In this document: one piece after another, positions 32,945 through 44,426 of the stretch
How the letters are laid out: each line of letters opens with the position of its first letter
Numbering within the stretch: position 1 is the stretch's first letter
DNA from: Chloranthus sessilifolius
Taxonomy: Eukaryota > Streptophyta > Magnoliopsida > Chloranthales > Chloranthaceae
Length of the DNA: 64,000 nucleotides
Direction of reading: 5' to 3'
Assembly: GCA_021018995.1 (NCBI GenBank)
Contig: CM037586.1
Coordinates: 10,940,247 to 11,004,246 of the forward strand
Notes under the pieces: generated by a model
Databases searched by the model: none
Seen by the model: the letters and a program-made list of their open reading frames with translations, nothing else
What the model was told of the DNA's origin: nothing
Program-made: the position numbers and the translations under genes

Positions 32945-34197
32945 TGTAGACACGCAAAATTGGCCCAAGGCATGATCGACTCATACTTCGAAAAAGGAGC
33001 ACTCCTGAGCTTCAAAAAGCATTTTCCAAACCCTTAGAAATCAATCCGAACCTTAAAACCCTATCAGGACCCTTAGAAAGCCCAACCAAAATAGTAGATG
33101 GAAGGAGGAGTAACAAAGTTTACATAGATCTCTGTAGGAGCTGAGATTTATACCATTAGAAAGTAGAGGTTCTTATCTTACCAACGAGCTAAGAATCGCC
33201 TGATTTCAAGTTGCATATAAAAAGTTATGACGATTTGAAAAATACGAAAGAGTGCAGGAATTTACACTTGCGTACATAATATATACACAAAGTAAATTTC
33301 TGGCAGAAATTGGCCTTGCGTACATATTATGTACCAATTTGCCTTCTTTCTTCATATTTGAGCCCTAGAACGGGCTCTGGACTTCTCAAGAAATACTGTT
33401 CCTAAACCTAGCATACATATTATGTATGCAAGGCTTAAAATATTATTTTTTGAGAAAATGACCGAATTTCCACTTTGGGGTTTGACCTTTTGACCACTCC
33501 AAAGTTTGGGGTGGGTTTCTTTAGGACCTTTGCACCCCTCCTAGCCTTAAGTTCTACCTTTTTTCCATTTAGAACACCACCCTATCATCCAACATTAAAT
33601 CCAAATTTTCATCTACCCAAGCTCCCAAAAACCCTAGGAAAACTTAGATTAACGATTACCTAATTGCTAAAAACATTAGCCCTTAAGCATCCCTCTAATT
33701 ATCCTCAACTCTATAAATAGAGAGCCACCCCCCTTGTTTAGGACCTTGAAATTTTTTTCAAAAGAGATAAAGCTTTCGAGACTTTCCTCTTCCCTTTCAA
33801 GCAATAATCCTCCAAAATTTCAGAACCTAGGTTCCTCTTTCACACTCATCTTTCATCGTAAATCTCTCAGATTTAGCAAGAACAAGGCCTTAGCCTACCT
33901 CTCCTACCCTCTAGCTCCCAAACATTATAAGTCAGGACCCATTTCTTAAGCCGTTTGCAATCAGAAGCGCATCCATGCGAAAGTCCACAGCAGTGCTATA
34001 AGGGCCTGAGAGCTCCGACTCTCCCCTTTATTCCTCTACCCTCTTCGTTTTCTCTATATCCTAAAATTGAGCCGTTATACCGCCAAAATTTCATCGGGTG
34101 CGAAGGGCTCAATAGGATCGGAGTGCCTTCGGACGAGGAGGAGTGCCGCTTATTTTTATTTTTATTTTTTATTATATTTGGCCATAGTAGAACCGCT
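32945..34197 (+). repeat. Tat-type LTR copy 2, truncated by Tekay-3
   Basis: It begins TGTAGACACGCAAAATTGG, is collinear with 62268-63777 and has its TATA box at 33711. It is cut after GGCCATAGTAGAACCGCT by the Tekay-3 LTR start at 34198. The remainder should lie beyond the Tekay-3 3' LTR, outside the window. Confidence 0.85.
33267..33434. repeat. Three long palindromes in Tat-type LTR copy 2
   Basis: Near-palindromes of about 26-30 bp centred on ACATAATATATA or CATATTATGTA occur at 33267-33292, 33314-33343 and 33407-33434 (GCATACATATTATGTATGC is exact). They lie about 320-490 bp from the LTR start, upstream of the TATA box. Confidence 0.85.
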
Positions 34198-35027
34198 TGT
34201 AATATCCCGAGATTTCTAAACCAGAGCACGCTGGCTGAATGCTCGTGTTCTATACCGTAGGCATAGGCAATATACGCCTTAGTTTGGACCTCAGTTATTG
34301 AACTGATTTTAGGAATGTGTGCACGTGTACGAAGGCTTATATATTAATAGTGTAACAATTTATACAAGCTTCATGAGAGCACTGTCGGTTAGGGACTTGG
34401 TTGATTAGTAAGAGGTCTAAAGCTCAAGTTGCGTTGATAAACCATAGTTATGTGTACCAGCCTCACACTCAACTGACGCCCTTTAATATAGAACCAACTG
34501 TTTAATGCAAACGGTAAAACTTACGTGAGTTGCTATTGAGAGAAAGAAATAAGAAGGAGCCGAGTGGAGGAGTCTTGAAACCTCAGCCAACTGATCATTC
34601 CCAAACTTCTACGCCTTCAAGAAAACCGTTGTAGTTCCGACTACAATCGAGCATAATTTCTGTCCCTGTTAAGATCGGATAAAGTGAGGATTACCCCACA
34701 TGCATGATCTAGAAAAGCATGAGTAGCAACGCGATCGTAGGAACTTCGTTCTCTGGAAATTAAACCTTGAGTTATGAACGTATGGATCACATGTAGAAAT
34801 TTTGAAGATCGGATGCAAGAGAAGCGCGATTGTCGATGCTTCCGATAATCGATCTCTGAAATCATCTCATGCGCGAGAATAGGAAGATTGATTTCAGTTT
34901 GGGATCATTAAAAAAATAGGCTTAGTTTGGTTATGGATGGATTAAGGCTTTGTGCGATGGAGTTTAGAGATTTTTCGAACTTGGGAAGAAGAAGGAGAAA
35001 TTCTAAAAGGTTTCTGAATTTGTCAAA

Positions 35028-35220
35028 TTCGCTCACACGAATTTTAACTCGTGCGAGCAAAATGTCTTTAAAATACAAAGAAAATTGTCTTGGAAAAGTC
35101 GCTCATGCGAATTTGCCTCATTTTGAAGGCAAAGTATTTCCTGAGAAATTCGCTCACGCGAAACTTTTTGTGCCACTTGGAACCTGAGACTTCGCACAAA
35201 TTACAATCCGCTCGAGCGAA
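35028..35220. repeat. TTCGCTCGAGCGAA-type palindromes in Tekay-3 LTR
   Basis: TTCGCTCACACGAA (35028), CTCGTGCGAG (35048), GTCGCTCATGCGAA (about 35098), TTCGCTCACGCGAA (35149) and CCGCTCGAGCGAA (35207) are variants of one 14-bp palindrome. They lie 830-1025 bp from the LTR start, the depth of the Tekay-1 and Tekay-2 arrays, but are fewer and less regularly spaced. Confidence 0.8.
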
Positions 35221-36004
35221 TTTCCCTGTTTCAGCCTACCTAAACTCTTCATCTGGAAGAACTTGAGGAACGTTGACTCATTCAATTCCTTCGACATTGA
35301 CATGTGTTTGTAAACCTCTTGTGTTCTAGATTGAGACTTGGAGACCATTGGTAGGACCAGCGCTTTGCTTTCGTTCCGCATGACTTGAAGTTCAGGTAGG
35401 TGAAATTCAATGAGTGTTTTCATTTTGATTTGATTCATTGATCCAATTGATAATTGAATTCATGATCATGAACAATAAAACAGACTTTGTTAACTATTGC
35501 GCATTTGCATATTGAATCCATGTTTCATTGAATCACATAAATCTCTGAATCATGGTATATGTGTGTGAATTCTGAACTTGAATCGTTGTGTGTGTATGTG
35601 AATCTTCGAACCGTGATCTTCAAAATTGCTATGTATTTGATTGTAAATTCGATTGGGTTAGAGGAGTAGAGGCTCTGGAGAGTGGTAGAGGCCCCAGGAT
35701 TTTGACCCTATTCCCACAATGGGATACTTTGTTTCCGCTTATGGAATGCTTGGGTCCCACTTTGCTTTCAGACTTGAATATAAGATTTGTTTTGATTATT
35801 CGTCCATATTTATGATCACTCTTTTGCATATGACATGTTTAGATTTGAAATGTTGAACCAAATGTTTTGAATAATACATTTGCTTTGAAAATGCTTTTGC
35901 TTCTCATCATTGAATCTATGCTTTGTATGTGAAAATGCAAATCTGTATTGAACTTGCCTTACTAAACTTGACTGTTAGCTCACCCCGACAATCTATGTCA
36001 CAGG

Positions 36005-36099
36005 TGTAGACGTTGAGCAGGATCCCGAGCTGGTAGCGGATCTAGAGTACGTGCCGGAGGAAGAAGCAGATCTTCCTCCTAACGAGTTTTACCCGTAGT
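36005..36099 (+). other. Acidic exon-like segment in Tekay-3 LTR
   Basis: CTATGTCACAG/GT resembles a splice acceptor. It is followed in frame by GVDVEQDPEL, EYVPEEEADLPPNEFYP and a stop. The phase (one base upstream, GT downstream) is the same as in Tekay-1 LTRs, and the acidic PP-x-(E/D)-F ending is shared. About 440 bp remain to the LTR end. Confidence 0.55.
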
Positions 36100-36544
36100 C
36101 GGGTTATGATCAAATTTGACTTGGTACGGTGTAAGAAAATTGTATAGAAACCAAATATTATGTTTTGGATAAGAACAACTGTTTAGGTGATGGTCATCCA
36201 TCACCGGTGGTTATTTTTGTGTTGCTCTTGTGTAACTATTAGAATAAAATTATACTTTTGCCCTTTGGATACTGCTTTGGCTTCCGCTTCTGTATAGATG
36301 TACCAGGTGCCCTAATGATTTAACTTTCATAGAATTTCGCTTTGGGAAGTTGGGTCGACACCATTGGGTTTTCAGAGCCCTTGATTCTAGGGTTGATATT
36401 AGGTCAAAATTATGGTTCTCTATCGGATGATCCGGTCTTCCCAAGCTTCCTTATGGGGAAAATCGGGTTGTCGCTTTTGGTATTAAGGCAACAGATGAAC
36501 CATCCTTCCCAGAAATCCGCATGGGAAGGGCGGGATGTCACAGT

Positions 36545-36556
36545 TGGTATCAAAGC
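36545..36556 (+). other. Primer binding site of Tekay-3
   Basis: TTGGTATCAAAGC follows the LTR end by two bases; iMet-type as in Tekay-1. Confidence 0.85.
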
Positions 36557-36608
36557 CGTAGATTCTGTATGACCCTGGGTTATACTTTCACAAGGTAGGC
36601 CTAGAGCG

Positions 36609-36756
36609 GTCCGTACTAGAATCATCACTAGTGGTGAGGGAATCGCCACCGGTGCAAATAGCACTCCTTTAGGAGGAAACAGTACGTGCACGAGCTATGT
36701 TCATCTGGGAGGAGGAAACAGTACGTGCATGAGCTATGTTCATCTGGGAGGAGGAA
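36609..36756 (+). pseudogene. Gag N-terminus of Tekay-3 with 39-bp tandem duplication
   Basis: The frame encodes VRTRIITSGEGIATGANSTP and LGGN, aligning with the Tekay-1 gag start (SGDDFISPTNRVPLGGN). A 39-bp unit (36680-36718 and 36719-36757) is duplicated in tandem and keeps the frame. No ATG is seen in this frame. The CACTA transposon interrupts right after. Confidence 0.65.
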
Positions 36757-36880
36757 ACTACATGAAAATGAAGGAAAAACAACACCACGGTTTTAACAAA
36801 AACCACGGCCATGGGCCATTGTAGAGAAAACAACGGCCTAGATCAGAGGTAATTTACATACAACGACCCTCTAAAGTGAA
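36757..36880 (+). repeat. Left terminal and subterminal repeats of the CACTA element
   Basis: After ACTACATGAAAATG come CAACACCACGGTTTT, CCACGGCCATGGGCC and AACAACGGCC, variants of the ACAACGG/CCGTTGT words dense at the right end. These are normally binding sites for the TNP1-type protein. Confidence 0.7.
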
Positions 36881-36975
36881 AGTAAGGGGGTTTGAACCAG
36901 TGACCTTACTTTCTAAAAGTAATGGGCACCAACATCATCCTTTATAAACCAAATTTTCGCAAACCTTTCGTTTCA

Positions 36976-37184
36976 GCACGCGCGCGGGAGCCCAAAAACA
37001 GTTCTTCTTCACGCGGGAGCCCTAAAACCCGTCTTCTTCGCGCGGGAGCCCTAATTAAAACCCCTCTTCTTCGCACGGGAGCCCTAAAACCCGTCTTCTT
37101 CCTCTTTTATTGCGTCAAAATCTTAAACCCTAAACCCCTCTTCTTCCTCTTCTTCGCACGGGAGCCCTAAAACCCCTCTTCTTG
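36976..37184 (+). repeat. Tandem GGGAGCCCTAAAACCC repeats near the CACTA left end
   Basis: Five units of about 27-55 bp each contain CGGGAGCCC(T)AAAAC and CTTCTTCG. The unit carries the telomere-like CCCTAAA word common in plant 5' leaders. It may be leader sequence of the transposase transcript. Confidence 0.8.
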
Positions 37185-38921
37185 ATGTGCTTGAAGGAAA
37201 TCACAGTTTGAAGGTAGATTTAAATTATTGTTTGAGCAAATATTTGTTTGAAAAATCTTATTTTTGTACATGTTGCTTGAGTTTTCGTTTGAAATTAATG
37301 GGTTTTGATTTGTTTTCATGGGTTTGGATTGGTAGATCCTAGAGAGACTTGGATGAAACGTGAGAATGAGGGATCCTCATCACACGGGTTATCTCAATTT
37401 GAATGAGCAAATCCTTCCATGGATATTTCTTTTTATTTGTTTCTCTTTGTTCTTGCTTTTGCTTTCTCTTTTAATAACTAGGCTCTGAAACTCTTTTTTT
37501 TTTTTTTTAATGAATTCAAGAATTATATACTGAATTTTTTTGGTTTAGTGCTCTTAGTTCTAGATGCAAATTGGAGACCCATTTGATCAATCCAGTGGTT
37601 ATGTTTTAACTTCAATCTTCAAAAATCCAATTTATGTTTTTCTTCAGTTTTTTTCCTCTGTATGCTTATACAAAGATCTAATTTGTTGTTAACTTTAATT
37701 TAAATTCACCATAATCTGAAGGTTCTCTTGCTGTGTTCTTGATCTCTTCATCAATCTCATCTCTAGAACCTTGTTGTAGGGTCATTAAAACCATTAAAAC
37801 TCATCTCTTTCTCTCTCTATCTTCTGCACTAATTCATAATCCCTTGTTCTTAACATGTTTATGATTCACGTCTTCAATCCTCAGTGAAAGTTTTAGAGCA
37901 TGTTTCTGATCTATGCACGAATTTAGCAAATTTGAGTGTCTTTTCAAATCCGGTGGATCTTTCCAGCTGATGGATCATTTTAAAAAAAATATAAGTTACT
38001 TTTAAGTTATGGTGAAACCTTTGAGCATGGTGGATTAAAAACTTAGGCTGGATTTTGCATGTTAGTTTATCAGACCCAGGTGTCTATCGTGATGCATTTA
38101 GGATTTGATCATTAATTAACTTTCTACTGATTCCTTTCACCTTTTTTAAGGATTTTATTATTACGTAAGCTGGGATTGATTAAGGAAGTGAGTGGTTCTA
38201 GTGAACACAATCGTGAAAAAAGTTTCATTCTAAGAACAGTTATCAAACAATGATCCATGCAGTCATTGCACAAGTTGGCCCATACTGATTTTTCTTTCTC
38301 TAGAAGAGGGGACAGGTATCAGTAAAAGCACTCCTAAAAAATCTTTTCAAAATTCAAATATCAAACTCGCCCAAAAAAAGGAAAAGTAGTAAATTAATCT
38401 AGGAGTTCAATGAGTTTGGAAATAAATGGATTTGGTGCTTGAATTATATAATGTAGGATATAGAATTTCTCTATGGATTTAAGAGTTTCTATCTGAATAT
38501 GAACATATCTGTTTTCTTCTCTTCAGACAAGGTTAGAAGCCCAGGCGGGTGGAGTTCCTTATTCATATTCGAGGCATCAAAGCAGCAGGAAAATTCCATT
38601 TCTCAGGCCTATTACGGTATGCTAGAATGGTTTTATATCATCGCAATAGGAAATAATAATAGCCAATTACTTATTCAAGGATTTGGTTTTGTTGTTTTCT
38701 TATTGCTTTATTGATGTGTTACTATTACCGCTGAAAGATTTTTTGAAGAAAGGAAATAAGAGGATGAATGAGATAAAGATTTTAACTGTGTTTCATCGTC
38801 ATGTAGTACAATAGCATTTAAACAAAAACTTGCAGCATATTTATGGTTGCCTTTAGGACCAAGATTTATGTTTCTGTGTTTCAATTGATATGGATACAAC
38901 TTTGTAGGACTATTTCTAGAA
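37185..38921. other. CACTA interior, long non-coding stretch
   Basis: T-rich with intron-like composition. A GT donor-like AAGGTAG at 37211 follows the repeat leader. No conserved coding motif was found; the short ORF at 38499 looks like chance. Confidence 0.45.
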
Positions 38922-39340
38922 GGGAGCTACAACTTGCACACGAGGTTTGTACCGTGGCACATACATTATAAAGATAGACTTAGTGTTTTTGGGACTTGTA
39001 CCATGTGGAATGTCATCTAAGCCATCTGATTTGAAGGCAGTGATGTAAAGATCTTTGATGCCAAAGATTGGCACAAAACACTATCTCTATCATCTGATTT
39101 AACAAGGCAACCATTAAATCAGATGATAGGCCTTGACTATGTTGAATCAGATGATAGAAATCGTGTTTCGTGCCAATCTTTGGCATTAAAGATATTTACA
39201 TCATAGCCTTCAAATCTGACGACTTAGATGGTGTTCCACATGGCACAGGTCCAAAAAATTCCAAGTCTTACTTTACCTCTTGTGCCACAGTACAAATCTC
39301 TTGTGCAAGTTGTAGCTTCCTTTCTAGAATCGTTGGACGA
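38922..39340. mobile_element. Foldback element with about 180-bp inverted arms
   Basis: Left-arm words TTCTAGAAGGGAGCTACAAC, CCATGTGGAA, CATCTAAG and GCCAAAGATTGGCAC recur as reverse complements in the right arm to 39340 (GTTGTAGCTTCC). The centre has a short extra copy of AATCAGATGATAG. The flanks GTAGGACTA and GTTGGACGA are similar, possibly a decayed 9-bp target duplication, which would point to a Mutator-like MITE. Confidence 0.65.
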
Positions 39341-41169
39341 TTTATGCAATCAAATTTCTGTTTGAAACTGCTCTCACAGACCCCTTTGGAGTTATTTGTA
39401 ATTTCAACTTTCAAAGCTATCTGTGTCTTCAGCATACGAGTGTTTTAGCATGAAGGGTATGTGTAGCTGATGAGAGTGGCTGGCATAGATCATGTAGGAG
39501 CAACAGGAATACCAATGGCATGATGAAATTGATAAATCTTGATCAAATATTTTGGAAATTTCTGACAACATTTTAAGACCTGGTGTATTTCTAAGCTTCC
39601 TTATTTAGTGGTGTGTATCCTGATCACGTAAGTCAGATGTGAGTGATAGTTTAATCTCTTTTGGAGTTTCATTTTCCATTTAGAGGTTTGGAAGGCATGG
39701 ACAGTGGCATGATTGGGAAAGTATTAGATCAAAGAAAAAAGGAGTCGAGAGATGCTAATGAGATAATTCAGCCAGATGATTAATCACCCAAAGTGAGCAC
39801 TAACAGTGGCTTTCTATTTCATCATTTAAAAATAATATTACATAATTCCAGTCATCATGTCCCATGCTCTATTAATGGTAAATTGATGCACACCTATATG
39901 CAAACAAATCTATGCTGCGAATGGGATGATCAACTAGAAATCTTTACATCCTAAGCTTGAGTTTTATTAATTTTTCTCCAATGATTGACTGGGTATATAC
40001 AGTTAACTCGCGATGAGTGAACCCCATGGGTTGATGATAAGATAGGTGCTTGTATTTTGTGGATTGATGATAAGATCAGTGTTTTTCTTCTTTTTTTATA
40101 TTCGTGATCGCTGTTTTTCTAAGATTGATAATTGTGTTGGTGAAATCGAAGGATAACTAAAATGTAATTTTCCTAAATAAATAAAAGTGATCAAACCACT
40201 TTATGGTATTCTAAAAGCCACCTTAAATCCATATACTTGATATGCTGACCTCAAAAGGAGCATTGAATGTAGGGTATCAAGCCATCTTATGATAGGAATT
40301 CCTTTTTACAATATCTGAAAATTCCAACCATCCATCTTCTCATGGATTGCGAGTTGTAGCCATTGAAGTTAAGCTTAATTCAACCATATGATGAAACGGG
40401 CCACACATCCCTTGTTCTTGATATCTACGTATCATTCCAGTCATGTGCATTATGGATGAAAGATATTCCCTGAAAGATCTTGATATCTAAGCATCCTTCT
40501 AGTCGTTTCTTCCATTAATCGTCTTATCCTTCAATTGAGTATTAAACTAAGGTCGTTAAGTGAGTGAGTATGCAGACGAGGGTGACGAGGTGGTAGAGAG
40601 GGTCATGAATTAGATAACACTACGTGATCTGAGGCATTAAGAATAAAAATAGTGCTTAAAACCTGAGTGTTATAAGCTTGTTGGTAAGAATATACTTTAA
40701 AAATAGTTAAACTATGTTCAAACCAGTGAATTGCACTAATATTTATTTAATCCAATGAGATTTATGTCCGAACTGGCCCTAAACCAATTTGCAAGTGAAG
40801 AAATAGGACTCGCAAAGCCGACTCCAACTGATGATGACCTGGGATCCATGCTCATTGAGCTATTTTAGACATCTTATCTCCTAAAGAACCTAAATTATAG
40901 TTCAATTTCCCACAATGCAATATTTGCTCCTGTGAAAATGTGATAGTAACTGGACCCACTAGGTTTCAGTGAGAAGCACAATTGCCAGGTTTTTGGTTAG
41001 TTTTTACTATATGATTCTCAGTTTTCTACATTTCAAGTAGAACTAGGAGAATATAGCTTAAATCAGCCCATATATATGCTAATAGTTTTTCTTTTGCAGC
41101 CAACTTGCAACTATGGTTAATACATACCTATTTAAGTATCTAAATTACCACGTAAATCACATCCCTGGT
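39341..41169. other. CACTA interior, nothing recognised
   Basis: AT-rich, with no supported gene or element end. Confidence 0.45.
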
Positions 41170-41405
41170 TTGTTAAACCTCTGTCATTGAATTGTTGCAA
41201 ACCTGCTGATCTTTTTAGTTCAAATGTGAATTTTTTGTTTCTCGAGTTCAGATGTGGTGTCTGCTGCAAGCCTGCTGCATCCTTGCTAATTCTCCAGTTC
41301 AAATACAAATCTGCTGCATCCCTGCTGACTAATGAGTTCAGATGGGATCTCTGCTGCAAACCTTTTGATTCTTGAGTTCAAAAGCAAACCCACTGCATCC
41401 CTATT
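41170..41405. repeat. Imperfect tandem repeat with CTGCTGCAAACCTGCTG words
   Basis: About four units of 55-65 bp contain CTGCTGCA(A/T), GAGTTCA(A/G)AT and GCATCCCTGCT. They diverge strongly. Confidence 0.6.
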
Positions 41406-42058
41406 TTTTAAATTTGGTTATCTTCTTCATCACTTCGGTGTAATGCCTTCTGTATAAAATCTAATATTCCTATGTTATTCTTGAACTATATGTATTATGC
41501 GAGGATTAAAATCTCAATATCAGTTTGTGTCAATACTGAGACATATATAGAGTATCCGTGATACAAATACTACAAAGTATATGTATCGTTGTTTACTAGG
41601 AGGCTTAGTCCCCTAATGACAAGAAAAGTATTGGTCATTACATGGGTGGTATGAAAGGTTATGGAGCAGTCACATGTTCAATCCCATCTAACACTCTAAA
41701 TCGTAGTTAAAATTTTACTACTCGACTTACGACTCTATGGGACAAAAAAATCTAACTCGAAACTAGATCGAGTAACCAATTAAGTATTTTTAGTCCAAAA
41801 GGTGCTAGCCACAATCTGATTTTTGAGATTCTGAGTATTTGATCATCAATTTTCTCTGGTCTTATAATAACTATGTTAACCTCTTAACTCGACCGAAATC
41901 CTAATCAAATTGTTCCATTCGAGTTTTTATAGCTCCATTGAGTCGTCCGATCTAAGTATAAAGGAGTTAAACTATTGCCAATCAGCCACAAGTAAAACAT
42001 TTACATAGCTGAAGAGCAAGTGGAAACCAGGATTCTATAATGACTCCCTAGTACTAAA

Positions 42059-42375
42059 GGTCGAAGTTTAGTCCCACATCGGGTAAATTATAACCTTGTC
42101 TCTCCCCTTATAATATCCTGCCCCCTCCACTCATAGCCAATTGGTTTTGAGTTGGATGCACATATTTATCATGGTATTAGAGAAGGCCCTTCTCCACTCC
42201 ACGTCACCCAGATCAATTGTCCACATGATTTGGCTCAGTCCAACCAACACATGCAGGGGCATGTTGAAGTTTAGTCCCACGCCGGGTAAATTATTGCCTT
42301 ATCTCTCCCCTTATAATATCCTGGGCCCCTCCACTCATTGCCAATTAGTTTTGAGTTGGATGCATGGATTTATCA
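42059..42375 (+). mobile_element. TRIM (miniature LTR retroelement) with CTAAA target duplication
   Basis: Two direct repeats of about 113 bp (42059-42171 and 42262-42375) begin (T)G.TCGAAG/TGTTGAAGTTTAGTCC and end TTTATCA. TGGTATTAGAG, an iMet-type primer site, directly follows the first; GCAGGGGCA, a purine-rich tract, precedes the second. CTAAA flanks both sides (42054-42058, 42376-42380). The internal region is about 90 bp and non-coding. All diagnostic parts of a TRIM are present. Confidence 0.93.
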
Positions 42376-42706
42376 CTAAATAATGCAAAGCATTCTAGCT
42401 GAGCAAACAGTGACGCTTTAATGTCATATTGACTAAACAAGAGTTTGAAAAATAAAATTTTGTTTAAGAACAAATATTGAACAATATGAAGAAATTATTG
42501 AAAACAAAGTCTTATGTGCATCTAAACCAGTTACATCCATAGTTTGTGTGTAAGTTAGAGACTGTGTGCCAGTGTCAAATACAAACACAACTGTGACTAC
42601 GGAATTAATGAAAAATCCAACACATAATCCATCTCTATAAGTTTGTTCGATAATAATATGCATACTGCATGTATGTGTGCATGTATGGATTGACCAATAT
42701 TGGGGC

Positions 42707-43165
42707 TGTCAATGGGTTGGTTCGGGCCTAAATTTAGGTTTGCTCTTGGGTACTCGACTGGGCCATTGAGTGCGCCCCGATGCAAATTGAGCCACCCTGG
42801 CTCAAAATTGCCGAAATAGTAAGAAATCCTTTATATACATCATACATATTTATGCATTTTTTGTTTTTCAATGAACTTCTACTACACTAACCAAGACTAA
42901 AGAATATAATCCAGACTCTAAACTCTTAATTTTTTGTATTTAAGCCCTATTAACTATTACAATTAGATAAACAAAGTATATTAAAGAACTATTGTAGATT
43001 ATAATTAATTTTATGAGGACCAAACCTAGCCTGGCCCAAGTTAGGGCCGAGCTAGAGTTAGGTTAGTTCAAACCTGCTAAGGCTTAGTGTTAAGCTTGGG
43101 TTCAATCTTGGTGGCTTAGGTTGGGCATGAGAAGACCTTGACCGAACCAGTTGATAGCCCTATGA
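42707..43165. repeat. Degenerate GGGCCTAGGTT/TTGGG-type quasi-repeat
   Basis: GGGCTGTCAATGGGTTGG opens a stretch with scattered words such as CTAGCCTGGCCC, GGGCC and TTGGGC, frequent in plant intergenic DNA. The class is not determined. Confidence 0.35.
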
Positions 43166-43734
43166 CTAGCATTAACCTACACAATCAAGATTTTATGCAT
43201 GGTTTACATGTAATCATCACCTTGTACGTTAGTGGTTCCCATGTCGTATGACAAGTTAAGGAGTCACATGGGCAATACATCCCATACACACTATATAAAA
43301 ATAGTAGCTGGTTCAATCATTCTGCAAAAGTTGAATGTATACATATTATATGATGATCAAAACTTATCTGAATAAGAATAGATTGCTTGTTTTTGTGTTT
43401 ATGAACCTGGAATGGTTTGGGATGTTTGATCACCACCATTCATGGTTGGGATGACTCACCAAATAAGAAGTCATATTGATTGTGATGGTCAAACATTGAC
43501 CTCTACTTGGGTTATATCTTCATCTCGAGTCGAGAAAGGCCTTGGAAGAGAACCTAAGCTTCGGGAGGGTAATGCCTTCCGTTGCACAGGTTGGGGTGAG
43601 AGCTTCGGTATGCCATCCATGTGACTCTAGGTGACGAGTTACACCTGATTAATTCAAACTTCACGAAAGTCGATTTATTTTTGTTTAGCTAACTAATTTT
43701 TACCATTTTATGGTGTATTTTTTCTGTAGAAGTT
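43166..43734. other. CACTA interior, nothing recognised
   Basis: No conserved coding or repeat signal. Confidence 0.4.
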
Positions 43735-44095
43735 GTCAACAAATCAGAAGAAAAGAGTGACAAAATATCGCATGTCCAGTGAATACATTCAAGGTGTTGC
43801 CTCATTTATTTTGTTCACAAAGAAAAATGCAGAAGATAGTGATCGGTGTTTCTATCCTTGTGTCAAATTTGTAATCTTAAGAAGCAGAATCTAGAAGTTA
43901 TTGTGGAGCATTTAATTTGTGATTCCATAGCTTAGTCGTACTCAATATAGAAGTATCATGGGAAACAGTTTTCGAAAGGTCAGGTCAATGTTGGGACTAC
44001 TAGTACATCAGCTAGTTACCAACATGAAGATACACTCCTAAGACTGGCAGATATATTGGAGAATACATTTTACTCGAGCTGAAAAATTATGTAGT
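43735..44095 (+). pseudogene. Degenerate duplicate of the transposase first exon
   Basis: It aligns with 44440-44760 over its whole length: YIQGVASFILFTKKNAED against YIEGLHSFIKFVKENVED, then a decayed PCVNCRNL region, a W/K-HHGE equivalent and the TSTS/NEDR tail. Cysteines of the zinc-like CCCPCVNC motif are lost and stops are present. It is a tandem, decayed copy of the transposase-associated domain exon. Confidence 0.7.
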
Positions 44096-44426
44096 GTTGA
44101 GATCTGCAAAATCAAAACTGCAGAAATATGGGTCAAGTTGCACAACATGGTCTGACCAACCTAGACCTGATTAGTGATTCCACTTTTGAGATGTGCTCCA
44201 ATGAGTCACCTAGCACTTGTGCTTTCTCTCTCTTTCTCTCTCTCTCTAAAACTTCAATTTTTTTCCTTCATTGTTGTGATTTGGTGTTGTGGTATGCCCT
44301 TTTCCCTGCAGAATTTTAAATTGAGTTATATTTTTATTATTTTAAATTGAATTATCTTTTTCGTTGATCTTTAGTTATATTATTATTATTTTTATTTATT
44401 TTTCGATTCATTTAGTTTTGTAGAAT

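Larger units (their letters stand above)
34198..36542 (+). repeat. 5' LTR of Tekay-3
   Basis: It begins TGTAATATCCCGAGATTTC and ends GGGCGGGATGTCACA (2345 bp). The TGTAATA.CCC opening and TGTCACA end are as in Tekay-1, but the body is different. It contains the palindrome set 35028-35220 and the acidic exon-like segment 36005-36099. Confidence 0.92.
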
